This document shows, in pieces, positions 8,621 through 15,101 of a DNA stretch of 22,288 bases; within the stretch, counting starts at the first letter, position 1, and the number at the start of each line of letters is the position of its first letter. The translations under genes and the position numbers were made by a program. The stretch is from an uncultured Oscillospiraceae bacterium. GTDB taxonomy: Bacteria; Bacillota; Clostridia; Oscillospirales; Oscillospiraceae. The notes below the pieces were generated by a model. The model was not told the DNA's origin. It saw nothing but the letters and a program-made list of their open reading frames with translations, and made no database searches. The stretch is taken from the NCBI GenBank assembly GCA_910579595.1, contig CAJTVM010000024.1, forward strand, positions 10,817-33,104, read 5' to 3'.

Positions 8621-9334
8621 ATGGCAAGCACCGTAGTCAACCCCACCCGAATGGAGCTCACCCGCCTGAAGGGCAAGCTGAAAACCGCCCAGCGGGGTCA
8701 CAAGCTGCTGAAAGACAAGCGGGATGAGCTGATGAAGCAGTTCCTGGACACCGTGCGCGAGCTGCGTTCCCTCCGCGCCCAGGTGGAGGAGGAGCTGATG
8801 CGGGTACACAGCTCCTTCACCGTGGCCTCCGCACTGATGAGCGCCCAGGCCATGGAGCAGGCGTTGATGTATCCCAAGCAGTCGGTCGAGCTGACCATGA
8901 CGTTTAAAAACGTCATGTCAGTGAACGTGCCGGAGTACCACTATCAGACCCGCACCGATGACACCGGCGATATCTTCCCCTACGGCTTTGCCGCCACCAG
9001 CGGCGAGCTGGATGGGGCGGTGGCCGCCCTGGGCGATGTATTCCAGAATATGCTGAAGCTGGCGGAGACGGAAAAAGCCGCCCAGCTCATGGCGGAGGAG
9101 ATCGAAAAGACCCGCCGCCGCGTCAACGCGCTGGAGTACGTGGTCATCCCCGAGACCCAGGAGAACATCCGCTATATCACCATGAAGCTGGATGAGAATG
9201 ACCGCTCCACCACCACGCGCTTGATGAAAGTCAAGGATATGCTGCTGGCCGAGGCGCAGGAGGAACGCCGCGCCGCCAACGACAAGGCCATCCAGGCCTT
9301 TGGCGGTGCCGCCGGCGAATCCCAGCGTGTCTAA
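8621..9334 (+). CDS. ntpD: V-type ATP synthase subunit D (central rotor shaft)
   Basis: This 237-residue protein forms the antiparallel coiled-coil shaft that turns inside the A3B3 head. The N-terminal helix begins with the family signature NPTRMELTRLKGKLKTAQRGHKLLKDKRDEL. The C-terminal helix contains RRVNALEYVVIPETQENIRYI, also diagnostic. AAAGGAGGGG precedes the ATG. It is the last gene of the operon and is followed by a bidirectional terminator 25 bases on. Confidence 0.97.
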   Translation: MASTVVNPTRMELTRLKGKLKTAQRGHKLLKDKRDELMKQFLDTVRELRSLRAQVEEELMRVHSSFTVASALMSAQAMEQALMYPKQSVELTMTFKNVMSVNVPEYHYQTRTDDTGDIFPYGFAATSGELDGAVAALGDVFQNMLKLAETEKAAQLMAEEIEKTRRRVNALEYVVIPETQENIRYITMKLDENDRSTTTRLMKVKDMLLAEAQEERRAANDKAIQAFGGAAGESQRV

Positions 9335-9359
9335 GCCCTTCAAGCGGAACATTCCAATA

Positions 9360-9395
9360 AAAAAGGTCCTCCCGGTATGCCGGGAGGACCTTTTT
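9360..9395. terminator. Bidirectional terminator between the ATPase operon and the transporter gene
   Basis: An 11-bp perfect GC-rich stem (GGTCCTCCCGG / CCGGGAGGACC, loop TATG) is flanked by A5 on the left and T5 on the right. It can therefore stop transcription from both the plus-strand operon and the convergent minus-strand transporter gene. Confidence 0.92.
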
Positions 9396-9409
9396 CCGTC
9401 CAAATAGGC

Positions 9410-10630
9410 TCAGGGCTTCTTCACGCTGAAGTTGAGTACCAGCGCCACGGCGGACAGGGCCAGCAGCAGCGCGAAAGGGGCCACGTAGGTGCCCGCACTG
9501 GTGAGCAGCATACTGGACACGGTGGCCAGCAGGGACGCGCCCATCAGGTTGAAGTTCATAATGGAGAAGTTCATGGAGAAGTGCTTGGTGCCGTAGAAGG
9601 CGGACACAAAGGCGGAGGAAATGGTGGGACAGGAGCCATAGGAGAACCCGGTAACGCACAGGCCCACGATGCACAGCGGCACGGAACTGGTGAACACGGA
9701 CAGCAGCGTCACCCCGGCGGCGGCGATAGCCACCACGTTGGCCAGCAGCATGGTCTTGCGGCGTCCAATCTTGTCGAAAATCGCACCGGTGGCGATGCGG
9801 CCCAGGCCGTTGCACACCGACAGCACACCCACCAGGGTGGTGGCCAGGGCGGCCTCCGCACCCACGGAGATGGCCAGATCCCGGGCGAAGGAGATTACCG
9901 TGTTGCCCACGGCGGCCAGGAATACGATGCACACGAACGCCCGCCAGAAGGCAAAGCGGCGGAGCATCTCGCCGGGGGTGTAGTCCCTGGGCTCAAAATC
10001 CTCGGAGGCGCCGCCGGCCTTTTTCTCCGCCTTGGGCAGCTCCAGCCCGGCGGGGGGGAGGTTGATGATGAAGCCGGTGGCCAGCAGGACGGCCCCCAGC
10101 ACCACGCCCAGTCCCGTGAAGGCGTTCCGCCAGCCAATGCTGTCCATCAGCACACTGATGGTGTTGCCTACCACCAGGGCGGAGGCCCCAAAGCCCATCA
10201 TCAGCGCGCCGGAGCACACCCCCTTCTTGTCGGGGAACCAGGCGCTGACGGTGGAGATGATCACGTTGTAGGCGATGCCGATGCCCAGGCCCGCCAGCAG
10301 GCCGTAGCTGACGTACAGCATGGCTACGCTGCCGCCGTCCAGCCGGGCGGTGAGGAAGAAGCCCAGACAGGACAGCACCGCCGCCAGAATCAGGGAGATG
10401 CGGGTGCCCGCCCTCTTGGAGAGCACACCGCCCGCGATGCCGCCCAGGCAGAAGAAGCACATGGTCAGGGTGAAGTTCAGCGCTAGCTGGTTATCAGCCC
10501 AGTGCAGCTCCGACGCAAGGGGGGCCTTCAGGATAGACCAGCCATAGATGATGCCCGCGAACAGCAGGGCGACGACGCCTACCGCCAGGTACAGCCAGCG
10601 GATATTGAGTTTTTTCTGATCAGCATTCAT
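9410..10630 (-). CDS. OFA-family MFS carboxylate transporter
   Basis: This 406-residue protein has 12 hydrophobic segments and the oxalate/formate antiporter (OFA) branch pattern of the major facilitator superfamily: an N-terminal YGWSILKAPLASE stretch, LLAGLGIGIAYN, WFPDKKGVCSGALMMGFG, and NGLGRIATGAIFDKIGRRKTM between the two halves. R278 in NGLGR is kept. By my memory of Oxalobacter OxlT, a transmembrane-11 lysine in a YTAKG-like motif helps bind oxalate; here that stretch reads FNLMGA with no lysine, so oxalate is an unlikely substrate. The gene is divergent from the ATPase/oxidoreductase operon and shares a control region with it, so a 2-oxoacid or a short carboxylate is the likely cargo. 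A GAGGGGTAGG site (10636-10645) precedes the ATG. Confidence 0.9.
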   Translation of the reverse strand: MNADQKKLNIRWLYLAVGVVALLFAGIIYGWSILKAPLASELHWADNQLALNFTLTMCFFCLGGIAGGVLSKRAGTRISLILAAVLSCLGFFLTARLDGGSVAMLYVSYGLLAGLGIGIAYNVIISTVSAWFPDKKGVCSGALMMGFGASALVVGNTISVLMDSIGWRNAFTGLGVVLGAVLLATGFIINLPPAGLELPKAEKKAGGASEDFEPRDYTPGEMLRRFAFWRAFVCIVFLAAVGNTVISFARDLAISVGAEAALATTLVGVLSVCNGLGRIATGAIFDKIGRRKTMLLANVVAIAAAGVTLLSVFTSSVPLCIVGLCVTGFSYGSCPTISSAFVSAFYGTKHFSMNFSIMNFNLMGASLLATVSSMLLTSAGTYVAPFALLLALSAVALVLNFSVKKP

Positions 10631-10680
10631 AAAATCCTACCCCTCAATCATAATCATAGATGCTCAATCTCGACAGAAAC

Positions 10681-10692
10681 ATCTTGCAACAT
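10681..10692. promoter_or_regulatory. Putative operator 1 (ATCTTGCAA palindrome) at the transporter start site
   Basis: ATCTTGCAACAT matches the perfect 12-bp palindrome ATCTTGCAAGAT of operator 2 at 11 of 12 positions. It lies two bases downstream of the minus-strand -10 box, so it covers the predicted transcription start. That is the classic position for a repressor. The likely binder is the GntR/FCD protein encoded at 14344-14991. Confidence 0.6.
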
Positions 10693-10694
10693 AT

Positions 10695-10723
10695 ATTATA
10701 ATGGCCTTCCCCGTCTTTGTCCA
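10695..10723 (-). promoter_or_regulatory. Promoter of the OFA transporter gene
   Basis: Read on the minus strand, TGGACA (10723-10718) and TATAAT (10700-10695) are separated by 17 bp, close to the sigma-A consensus. The predicted start is near 10688, inside operator 1, giving a leader of about 58 nt. Confidence 0.72.
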
Positions 10724-10763
10724 GCCCTAATCTGAAATTCCGTCAAGTTCATTCAACCGTCCT

Positions 10764-10775
10764 ATCTTGCAAGAT
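10764..10775. promoter_or_regulatory. Putative operator 2 (perfect 12-bp palindrome)
   Basis: ATCTTGCAAGAT is a perfect inverted repeat. On the minus strand a -10-like TATTAT (10783-10778) stands two bases before it, the same geometry as at operators 1 and 3, although I see no good -35 there. It is about 35 bp upstream of the -35 box of the plus-strand promoter and between two divergent genes, so it could serve either direction. Confidence 0.55.
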
Positions 10776-10809
10776 GCATAATATTAAAAATAAAATATAT
10801 AATTTTCTC

Positions 10810-10845
10810 TTGCGTTTTCTCTGAACCTGTAGTATACTCAGATCA
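10810..10845 (+). promoter_or_regulatory. Promoter of the P-loop ATPase / oxidoreductase operon
   Basis: TTGCGT (10810-10815) and TATACT (10833-10838) are exactly 17 bp apart. The predicted start near 10845 leaves a leader of about 20 nt to the ATG at 10865. The bases upstream (about 10780-10805) are very AT-rich, as in an UP-element-like region. Confidence 0.7.
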
Positions 10846-10864
10846 GATGAAAGGGGTGGGCCGG

Positions 10865-11575
10865 ATGGATGGGAAAACCGAGCTGCTGCGAAGCCTGGGC
10901 CTGGAGGGTGTATGGCACAACTTTGTCTTTTTGGGCGAGGCGGGCAGCGGAAAAAGCGAGATCGCCATCAGCTTTGCCAAGGCCCTGGCCAAGGCCGGGG
11001 ACAAGCCGGTGCATTTCTTCGATTTGGACATGACCAAGCCCCTGTTCCGTTCCCGGGACGCGGGGACGGAGCTGGAGCAGGCCGGGATCACCGTCCACTA
11101 CCAGGAGCAGTTCATGGACGCCCCCACCCTTGTGGGCGGCGTGACCCCCATGCTCCGGGATGAGGACAGCCTGGTGGTGCTGGACGTGGGGGGCGACTAT
11201 ATCGGCGCCCGCTCCATCGGCGGCTTCGCACCCCAGCTCAACCGCCCGTCCACCGCCGTGTTTTATGTGATCAACTCCTACCGCCCCTGGTCGGACACCA
11301 TTGAGCACATCGATGGCACCCTGGGCAAGATTCTGGGTGTGTCCCACGTCAAGCTCACCCAGCTGTTCCTGGTTGCCAACCCCAACAACGGGGTGACCAC
11401 CGCCCTGAACGAGGTGATCGTGGGCTACCATAAAACAGATGCGCTGGTGCGGGAGTATATGCCGCTGGCCTTTGCCTGCGTCCGGGAGGAGCTGGCCCGG
11501 GAGGCCGCCCAGGCCCTGCCCGTGCCGGTGTTCCCGCTGCATTTGGCGCTGACCTACCCCTGGCTGGATAACTGA
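10865..11575 (+). CDS. P-loop ATPase of unknown role, partner of the oxidoreductase genes
   Basis: This 236-residue soluble protein is a SIMIBI/MinD-like nucleotide-binding protein. Walker A GEAGSGKS is at 24-31, a switch-like DLDMTKP begins at D53, and DVGGDY begins at D107, where DxxG or DxGG motifs bind the Mg-phosphate end. I do not recognise a named family. The start ATG at 10865 has AAAGGGGT (10850-10856) before it. An in-frame ATG at 10847 would overlap that site and lies right at the predicted mRNA start. It is the first gene of the unit leading into the ferredoxin and oxidoreductase genes. It may act in assembling or activating the enzyme complex, or in moving iron-sulfur clusters, but this is inferred only from position. 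Confidence 0.85.
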   Translation: MDGKTELLRSLGLEGVWHNFVFLGEAGSGKSEIAISFAKALAKAGDKPVHFFDLDMTKPLFRSRDAGTELEQAGITVHYQEQFMDAPTLVGGVTPMLRDEDSLVVLDVGGDYIGARSIGGFAPQLNRPSTAVFYVINSYRPWSDTIEHIDGTLGKILGVSHVKLTQLFLVANPNNGVTTALNEVIVGYHKTDALVREYMPLAFACVREELAREAAQALPVPVFPLHLALTYPWLDN

Positions 11576-11643
11576 GGAAACTCACGGGACGACGTGCCCC
11601 GTAGTTGATAGTTTCAAAAAACGAGGAGAAAGGAGGGCTTTCC

Positions 11644-11847
11644 ATGGCAATGATCAAAGTGATCGCGGAGCGCTGCAAGAGCTGCCAGTACTGCATCAAG
11701 TACTGCCCCAAGCAGGTGCTGGCAGTGGGCAAGAACGTCAACTCCAAGGGTTACGAGTACGTTGAACCCGTGAACCAGGACGCCTGCATCGCCTGTTGTA
11801 TGTGCGCGCGCATCTGCCCCGACGGCGCCATCGAAGTCTATAAGTAA
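11644..11847 (+). CDS. 2[4Fe-4S] ferredoxin, delta subunit of the 2-oxoacid oxidoreductase
   Basis: This 67-residue ferredoxin has two complete cluster motifs: C11-C14-C17 with C21-P and C48-C51-C54 with C58-P. It would take electrons from the catalytic subunits and pass them to soluble ferredoxin. GAAAGGAGGGC stands just before the ATG at 11644. Frames open further upstream (from 11605), but that stretch covers the ribosome binding site and does not look like protein. It is the first of four tightly spaced oxidoreductase subunit genes (gaps about 15 bases). Confidence 0.94.
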   Translation: MAMIKVIAERCKSCQYCIKYCPKQVLAVGKNVNSKGYEYVEPVNQDACIACCMCARICPDGAIEVYK

Positions 11848-11862
11848 AGGAGAGAAACGATT

Positions 11863-12942
11863 ATGGCAAGAGTATTGATGAAAGGCTGCGAAGCGATTGC
11901 GGAAGCGGCCGTCCGCGCCGGCTGTCGTTTCTTCGCCGGCTACCCCATCACCCCGCAGAATGAGATCCCCGAGTACTTCGCCCGCCGTCTCCCCGAGGTG
12001 GGCGGCACCTTCGTCCAGGGCGAGAGCGAAGTGGCCTCCGTCAACATGGTGTACGGCGCCGCGTCCGCCGGAACCCGCAGCATGACCTCCTCCTCCTCCC
12101 CCGGCATCGCCCTGAAAAGCGAGGGCATTTCCTACTGCGCCGCCGCCCGCGTGCCCATCGTGTACGCCAACATCTCCCGGGGCGGCCCTGGCGTGGGCGC
12201 CATCCAGCCCGCCCAGCAGGACTACTTCCAGGCCACCCGCGCCAGCGGCAACGGCGGTTTCGAGATGCTGGTGCTGGCCCCCTCCACCGTGCAGGAGGCT
12301 GTTGACCTGACCTACGCCGCCTTCGACTACGCCGACCGCGACCACAACCCCGTCCTGATTCTGGCCGACGGTGTCATCGGCACCATGATGGAGCCGGTGG
12401 AGCTGCCCCCCATGAAGACCGATGAGGAGATCGCCGCCATCAAGGCATCCAAAGCCGCCTGGGCCTGCACCGGCCACAAGCTGGACTACGCTAATCGTTC
12501 TTGGATCCAGCCCGGCCAGTGGGACACCATGAAGATGCAGGCGGAAAACGAGAAGGCCGCCGCCATGTACGCCTCCTGGGAGAAGGACGTACAGGTGGAG
12601 GAGTACATGGTGGAGGACGCCGAGGTTGTCATCACCTCCTACGGCGTGTCCGCCCGCATCGGCAAGTCCGTGGTGGACATCTGCCGCGCCGCCGGCAAGA
12701 AGGTGGGCCTCATCCGTCCCATCACCGTCCATCCCTTCCCCTATGCCTCCTTCGACAAGATCAACTATGACGTGTGCAAGGGCGTGCTGGATGTGGAGAT
12801 GTCCATCCCCGCCCAGTTCGTGGAGGATGTGCGCATGGGCGTGAAAGGCCGCTGCCCCATCGAAACATGCCTGTGCTCCGGCGGCAACATCATGAGCCGT
12901 GAAGCCGTCCTCAAGGCCGTGGACGGCATTCTGGCGAAGTAA
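11863..12942 (+). CDS. vorB: 2-oxoacid:ferredoxin oxidoreductase alpha subunit (VorB-type)
   Basis: This 359-residue alpha subunit belongs to the family that oxidatively decarboxylates 2-oxoacids to acyl-CoA using TPP, CoA and ferredoxin. Key motifs are YPITP at 27-31, which touches the substrate and TPP in this superfamily, and GESEVASVNMVYGAA from residue 53. The SSSSPGIALKSEG stretch follows. The C-terminal part (about 240-359) is the transketolase-C-like domain. It most resembles proteins annotated as 3-methyl-2-oxobutanoate dehydrogenase subunit VorB. Branched-chain, aryl or other 2-oxoacids cannot be told apart by eye. AAAGGAGAG precedes the ATG. Confidence 0.93.
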   Translation: MARVLMKGCEAIAEAAVRAGCRFFAGYPITPQNEIPEYFARRLPEVGGTFVQGESEVASVNMVYGAASAGTRSMTSSSSPGIALKSEGISYCAAARVPIVYANISRGGPGVGAIQPAQQDYFQATRASGNGGFEMLVLAPSTVQEAVDLTYAAFDYADRDHNPVLILADGVIGTMMEPVELPPMKTDEEIAAIKASKAAWACTGHKLDYANRSWIQPGQWDTMKMQAENEKAAAMYASWEKDVQVEEYMVEDAEVVITSYGVSARIGKSVVDICRAAGKKVGLIRPITVHPFPYASFDKINYDVCKGVLDVEMSIPAQFVEDVRMGVKGRCPIETCLCSGGNIMSREAVLKAVDGILAK

Positions 12943-12957
12943 GGGGGAACAAGAGAC

Positions 12958-13695
12958 ATGGAAAAGATTTATTCCCGTACTACCACCATCCAGGAGGACA
13001 AGGTCTCCGGCTTCTGCCCCGGCTGTATGCACTCTACGGTGGTGAAGCTCATCGGCGAAGTGCTGGATGAGATGAACCTGGTGGACAAGGCCGTCATGGT
13101 CACTGGCATCGGCTGCTGCGGCCTCCACATGGATTACATTGCTTACGACACCATCACCGCCCCCCACGGCCGCGCCTGCGCCGTGGCCACCGGCATGAAG
13201 CGCACCAGCCCTGACAGCCTGGTCTTCACCTACCAGGGCGATGGCGACTTCGCCTCCATCGGCTTGGGTGAGTCCATCTCCGCCGCCAACCGGGGGGAGA
13301 ACATCACCGTAATCTTCATTAACAACGGCATCTACGGCATGACCGGCGGCCAGATGGCCCCCACCACCCTGCTGGGCATGAAGGCATCCACCGCCCCCAA
13401 GGGCCGTATTGCCGAGGAGCACGGCTACCCCATGCATATGTGCGAGATTTTGAACCAGCTCACCGCGCCCGCCTACCTGGAGCGCACCAGCTGCAACACC
13501 CCGCAAAACGTCATCAAGACCAAGAAGGCCATCCACAAAGCGTTCCAGAACCAGTTGGACGGCAAGGGCTTTTCCATGGTGGAGATCGTCACCAGCTGTC
13601 CCACCAACTGGGGCCTGGATCCGCTGGACGCCCTGGACTTCATTGAGCAGAAGATGCTGCCCGAGTTCCCGCTGGGCGTCATCCGCGACAAATAA
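12958..13695 (+). CDS. 2-oxoacid:ferredoxin oxidoreductase beta subunit (TPP-binding)
   Basis: This 245-residue subunit carries the TPP/Mg site: GDGD at 94-97 followed by NNG at 122-124 (in NNGIYGMTGGQMAPTT), the standard spacing. Four cysteines suited to the internal [4Fe-4S] cluster are visible: C20 and C23 (FCPGCMHS), C53 or C54 (GIGCCG) and C179 (TSCNTP). All catalytic features look intact. It follows the alpha subunit by 15 bases with AAGGGGGAA upstream, and a gamma-subunit gene follows. Some systems call the equivalent gene korB or vorA. Confidence 0.94.
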   Translation: MEKIYSRTTTIQEDKVSGFCPGCMHSTVVKLIGEVLDEMNLVDKAVMVTGIGCCGLHMDYIAYDTITAPHGRACAVATGMKRTSPDSLVFTYQGDGDFASIGLGESISAANRGENITVIFINNGIYGMTGGQMAPTTLLGMKASTAPKGRIAEEHGYPMHMCEILNQLTAPAYLERTSCNTPQNVIKTKKAIHKAFQNQLDGKGFSMVEIVTSCPTNWGLDPLDALDFIEQKMLPEFPLGVIRDK

Positions 13696-13710
13696 GGGGG
13701 GCAGGAATTG

Positions 13711-14259
13711 ATGGAAACTAATCTGTGTGTAGCCGGCTTCGGCGGCCAGGGCGTCATGACCCTGGGCAAGTTCCTGGCGTCCGCTACCTGTGACGCCACC
13801 GACAAGAACGTCACCTTCTTCCCCTCCTACGGCGCGGAGCAGCGCGGCGGCACGGCCAACTGCTTTGTAGTCATCTCCGATGGGATGATCGGCGCCCCCC
13901 TGGGCGATGTAATGGACGATTTGATCGTCATGAACGGACCCTCCCTGGCCAAGTTCCTGAAAACCCTCAAGCCCGGCGGCACCCTGTTCATCAACAGCTC
14001 CATCGTGGATGAGAAGGACGTGAACCGGGATGACGTGAAGCTGGTGAAGGCTCCCGTCACCGAGATGGCCCTGGAAATGGGCAACGCCAAGGTGCTCAAC
14101 GTGATCATGCTGGGCGTGTACGTGGGCTATACCGAGGTGGTCCCCCCCGAGGTGGTGTGGTCCACCATTGAGCATAAGCTGGGCAATAAGCCCAAGCTGC
14201 TGCCGCTGAATAAGCAGGCGTTTGAAGCCGGCCTGAAGCTGGGCCGGGAGCAGAAGTAA
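13711..14259 (+). CDS. 2-oxoacid:ferredoxin oxidoreductase gamma subunit
   Basis: This 182-residue gamma subunit begins with the family signature GFGGQGV (residues 9-15), followed by YGAEQRGG at 40-47. The gamma domain closes over the substrate and CoA side of the catalytic centre in this enzyme class. I took ATG at 13711; a TTG one codon earlier is possible. GGGGGGCAGG lies upstream. It ends the operon, with a convergent terminator 40 bases on. Equivalent genes are called korC or vorC elsewhere. Confidence 0.93.
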   Translation: METNLCVAGFGGQGVMTLGKFLASATCDATDKNVTFFPSYGAEQRGGTANCFVVISDGMIGAPLGDVMDDLIVMNGPSLAKFLKTLKPGGTLFINSSIVDEKDVNRDDVKLVKAPVTEMALEMGNAKVLNVIMLGVYVGYTEVVPPEVVWSTIEHKLGNKPKLLPLNKQAFEAGLKLGREQK

Positions 14260-14298
14260 CACCCCGCGACCCAGGCAGCGACCGCCCGAGGTACAGCA

Positions 14299-14333
14299 AA
14301 AGGGCCGGTTCGCATCCCGCGAACCGGCCCTTT
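14299..14333. terminator. Bidirectional terminator between the oxidoreductase operon and gntR
   Basis: A 15-bp perfect stem (AAAGGGCCGGTTCGC with its complement, loop ATCCC) ends in TTTCCTCTC on the plus strand and in AAA-derived TTT on the minus strand. It lies between convergent genes and can serve both. Confidence 0.88.
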
Positions 14334-14343
14334 CCTCTCAACG

Positions 14344-14991
14344 TTATCCGTGCGTCCGCAGCCACGCCAGGATGGCGAGGGCGGAGCGCCGGTTGTACGC
14401 CTCCAGGGCGGCGCAGATGTCCGCTTCGCTGTCCGCTGCCACGCCGTCCCGGATGCGGGCGAGCTCCTCCGCATGGGATTCATACCCCGGGCAGTCGGCA
14501 TAGATGTGCCGCAGCAGCAACACCTGGCCCTGGATGGCGATCATGCTGCGGTCCAACCGCTGGTTGCCGCAGTGGCGGTAGAACACGCCGATGAGGTTGT
14601 GCACCGCCTTGACGCTCTCCCGGTGGGTGCGGGCTGTACGGCAGCGCTCCAGCTGTTCGTCAATCTCCCGGAGCATCTCTTCCCGGTTTCCGTTTTTCAT
14701 GGACAGGCGGACCGCCGCCTGCTGGAGGGTTAGGGCAAGCTCCAAAATCTCCCGCACATCGTGCGCGTCCAAGGTCAGCACCCTGGCCCCGATGTTGTTT
14801 TCGTAAATCACCAGCTCCTCCTGCTGGAGGCGGTTCACCGCCTCCCGGATAGGGGTGCAGCTCACGCCCAGCTCCGTCTGGAGCTCGTTGACGTTGAGTC
14901 GGGCGCCCATGGGGAGTTTCATGGTGATGATGTCCTCCCGCAGGGTGGAGTAAATCTGATCCACCAGCGATGCTTTTTTAATTTTTGCCAT
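14344..14991 (-). CDS. GntR-family (FCD subfamily) transcriptional regulator
   Basis: This 215-residue regulator has an N-terminal winged helix-turn-helix (about 8-74, with the recognition segment TPIREAVNRLQQEELV) and an all-helical FCD effector domain (about 78-210). FCD domains usually bind a metal through Asp and three His. Here H131 and H173 are present, but the Asp four residues before the first His is V127 and the third His position appears to be Y199. The metal site therefore looks degenerate. The start ATG at 14991 has GGAG nine bases upstream. A TTG further up (15036) is part of the operator. It sits between the oxidoreductase and ptb-buk genes and is divergent from ptb, so it is the obvious local regulator, probably sensing a pathway intermediate. 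Confidence 0.93.
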   Translation of the reverse strand: MAKIKKASLVDQIYSTLREDIITMKLPMGARLNVNELQTELGVSCTPIREAVNRLQQEELVIYENNIGARVLTLDAHDVREILELALTLQQAAVRLSMKNGNREEMLREIDEQLERCRTARTHRESVKAVHNLIGVFYRHCGNQRLDRSMIAIQGQVLLLRHIYADCPGYESHAEELARIRDGVAADSEADICAALEAYNRRSALAILAWLRTHG

Positions 14992-15027
14992 ATTCCCAAG
15001 CTCCGTTCCTGTGCCTAAAGATTTTAT

Positions 15028-15039
15028 ATCTTGCAAGGA
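15028..15039. promoter_or_regulatory. Putative operator 3 between gntR and ptb
   Basis: ATCTTGCAAGGA matches the perfect palindrome at 10 of 12 positions, with the half TTGCAAGAT (minus strand) intact. It is two bases downstream of the gntR -10 box, exactly as operator 1 is placed at the transporter. It suggests autorepression and control of the divergent ptb-buk genes. Confidence 0.6.
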
Positions 15040-15041
15040 AT

Positions 15042-15069
15042 ATTATACCGGACTTTCCCGAAAATGCAA
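15042..15069 (-). promoter_or_regulatory. Promoter of gntR
   Basis: On the minus strand TTGCAT (15069-15064) and TATAAT (15047-15042) are 16 bp apart. The predicted start is near 15035, inside operator 3. I could not find a convincing plus-strand promoter for ptb in the same interval. Confidence 0.6.
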
Positions 15070-15101
15070 GGGAAATTTTAACACAGAAAGGTCGTACCGT
15101 C

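Noticed and set aside
11614..14262. An 882-codon minus-strand frame across the oxidoreductase operon
   Set aside because: It spans four clear plus-strand genes with their own ribosome binding sites. The His/Gly/Ala-rich translation is characteristic of a shadow frame.
14992..15036. Upstream TTG (15036) as start of gntR
   Set aside because: The TTG and following codons are the operator itself, lie at the predicted transcription start and lack a ribosome binding site. ATG at 14991 has GGAG at suitable spacing and starts just before the conserved HTH domain.
14985..15101. N-terminal extension of ptb to 14985
   Set aside because: The extension would cross the gntR promoter and operator and has no family similarity. 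ATG at 15102 has its own ribosome binding site and begins the conserved sequence.
15021..15101. A plus-strand promoter for ptb overlapping operator 3
   Set aside because: TATTAT at 15041-15046 looks like a -10 box, but no acceptable -35 lies 16-18 bp upstream, and downstream pairs are equally weak. A promoter must exist or ptb must depend on an activator, but I cannot place it.
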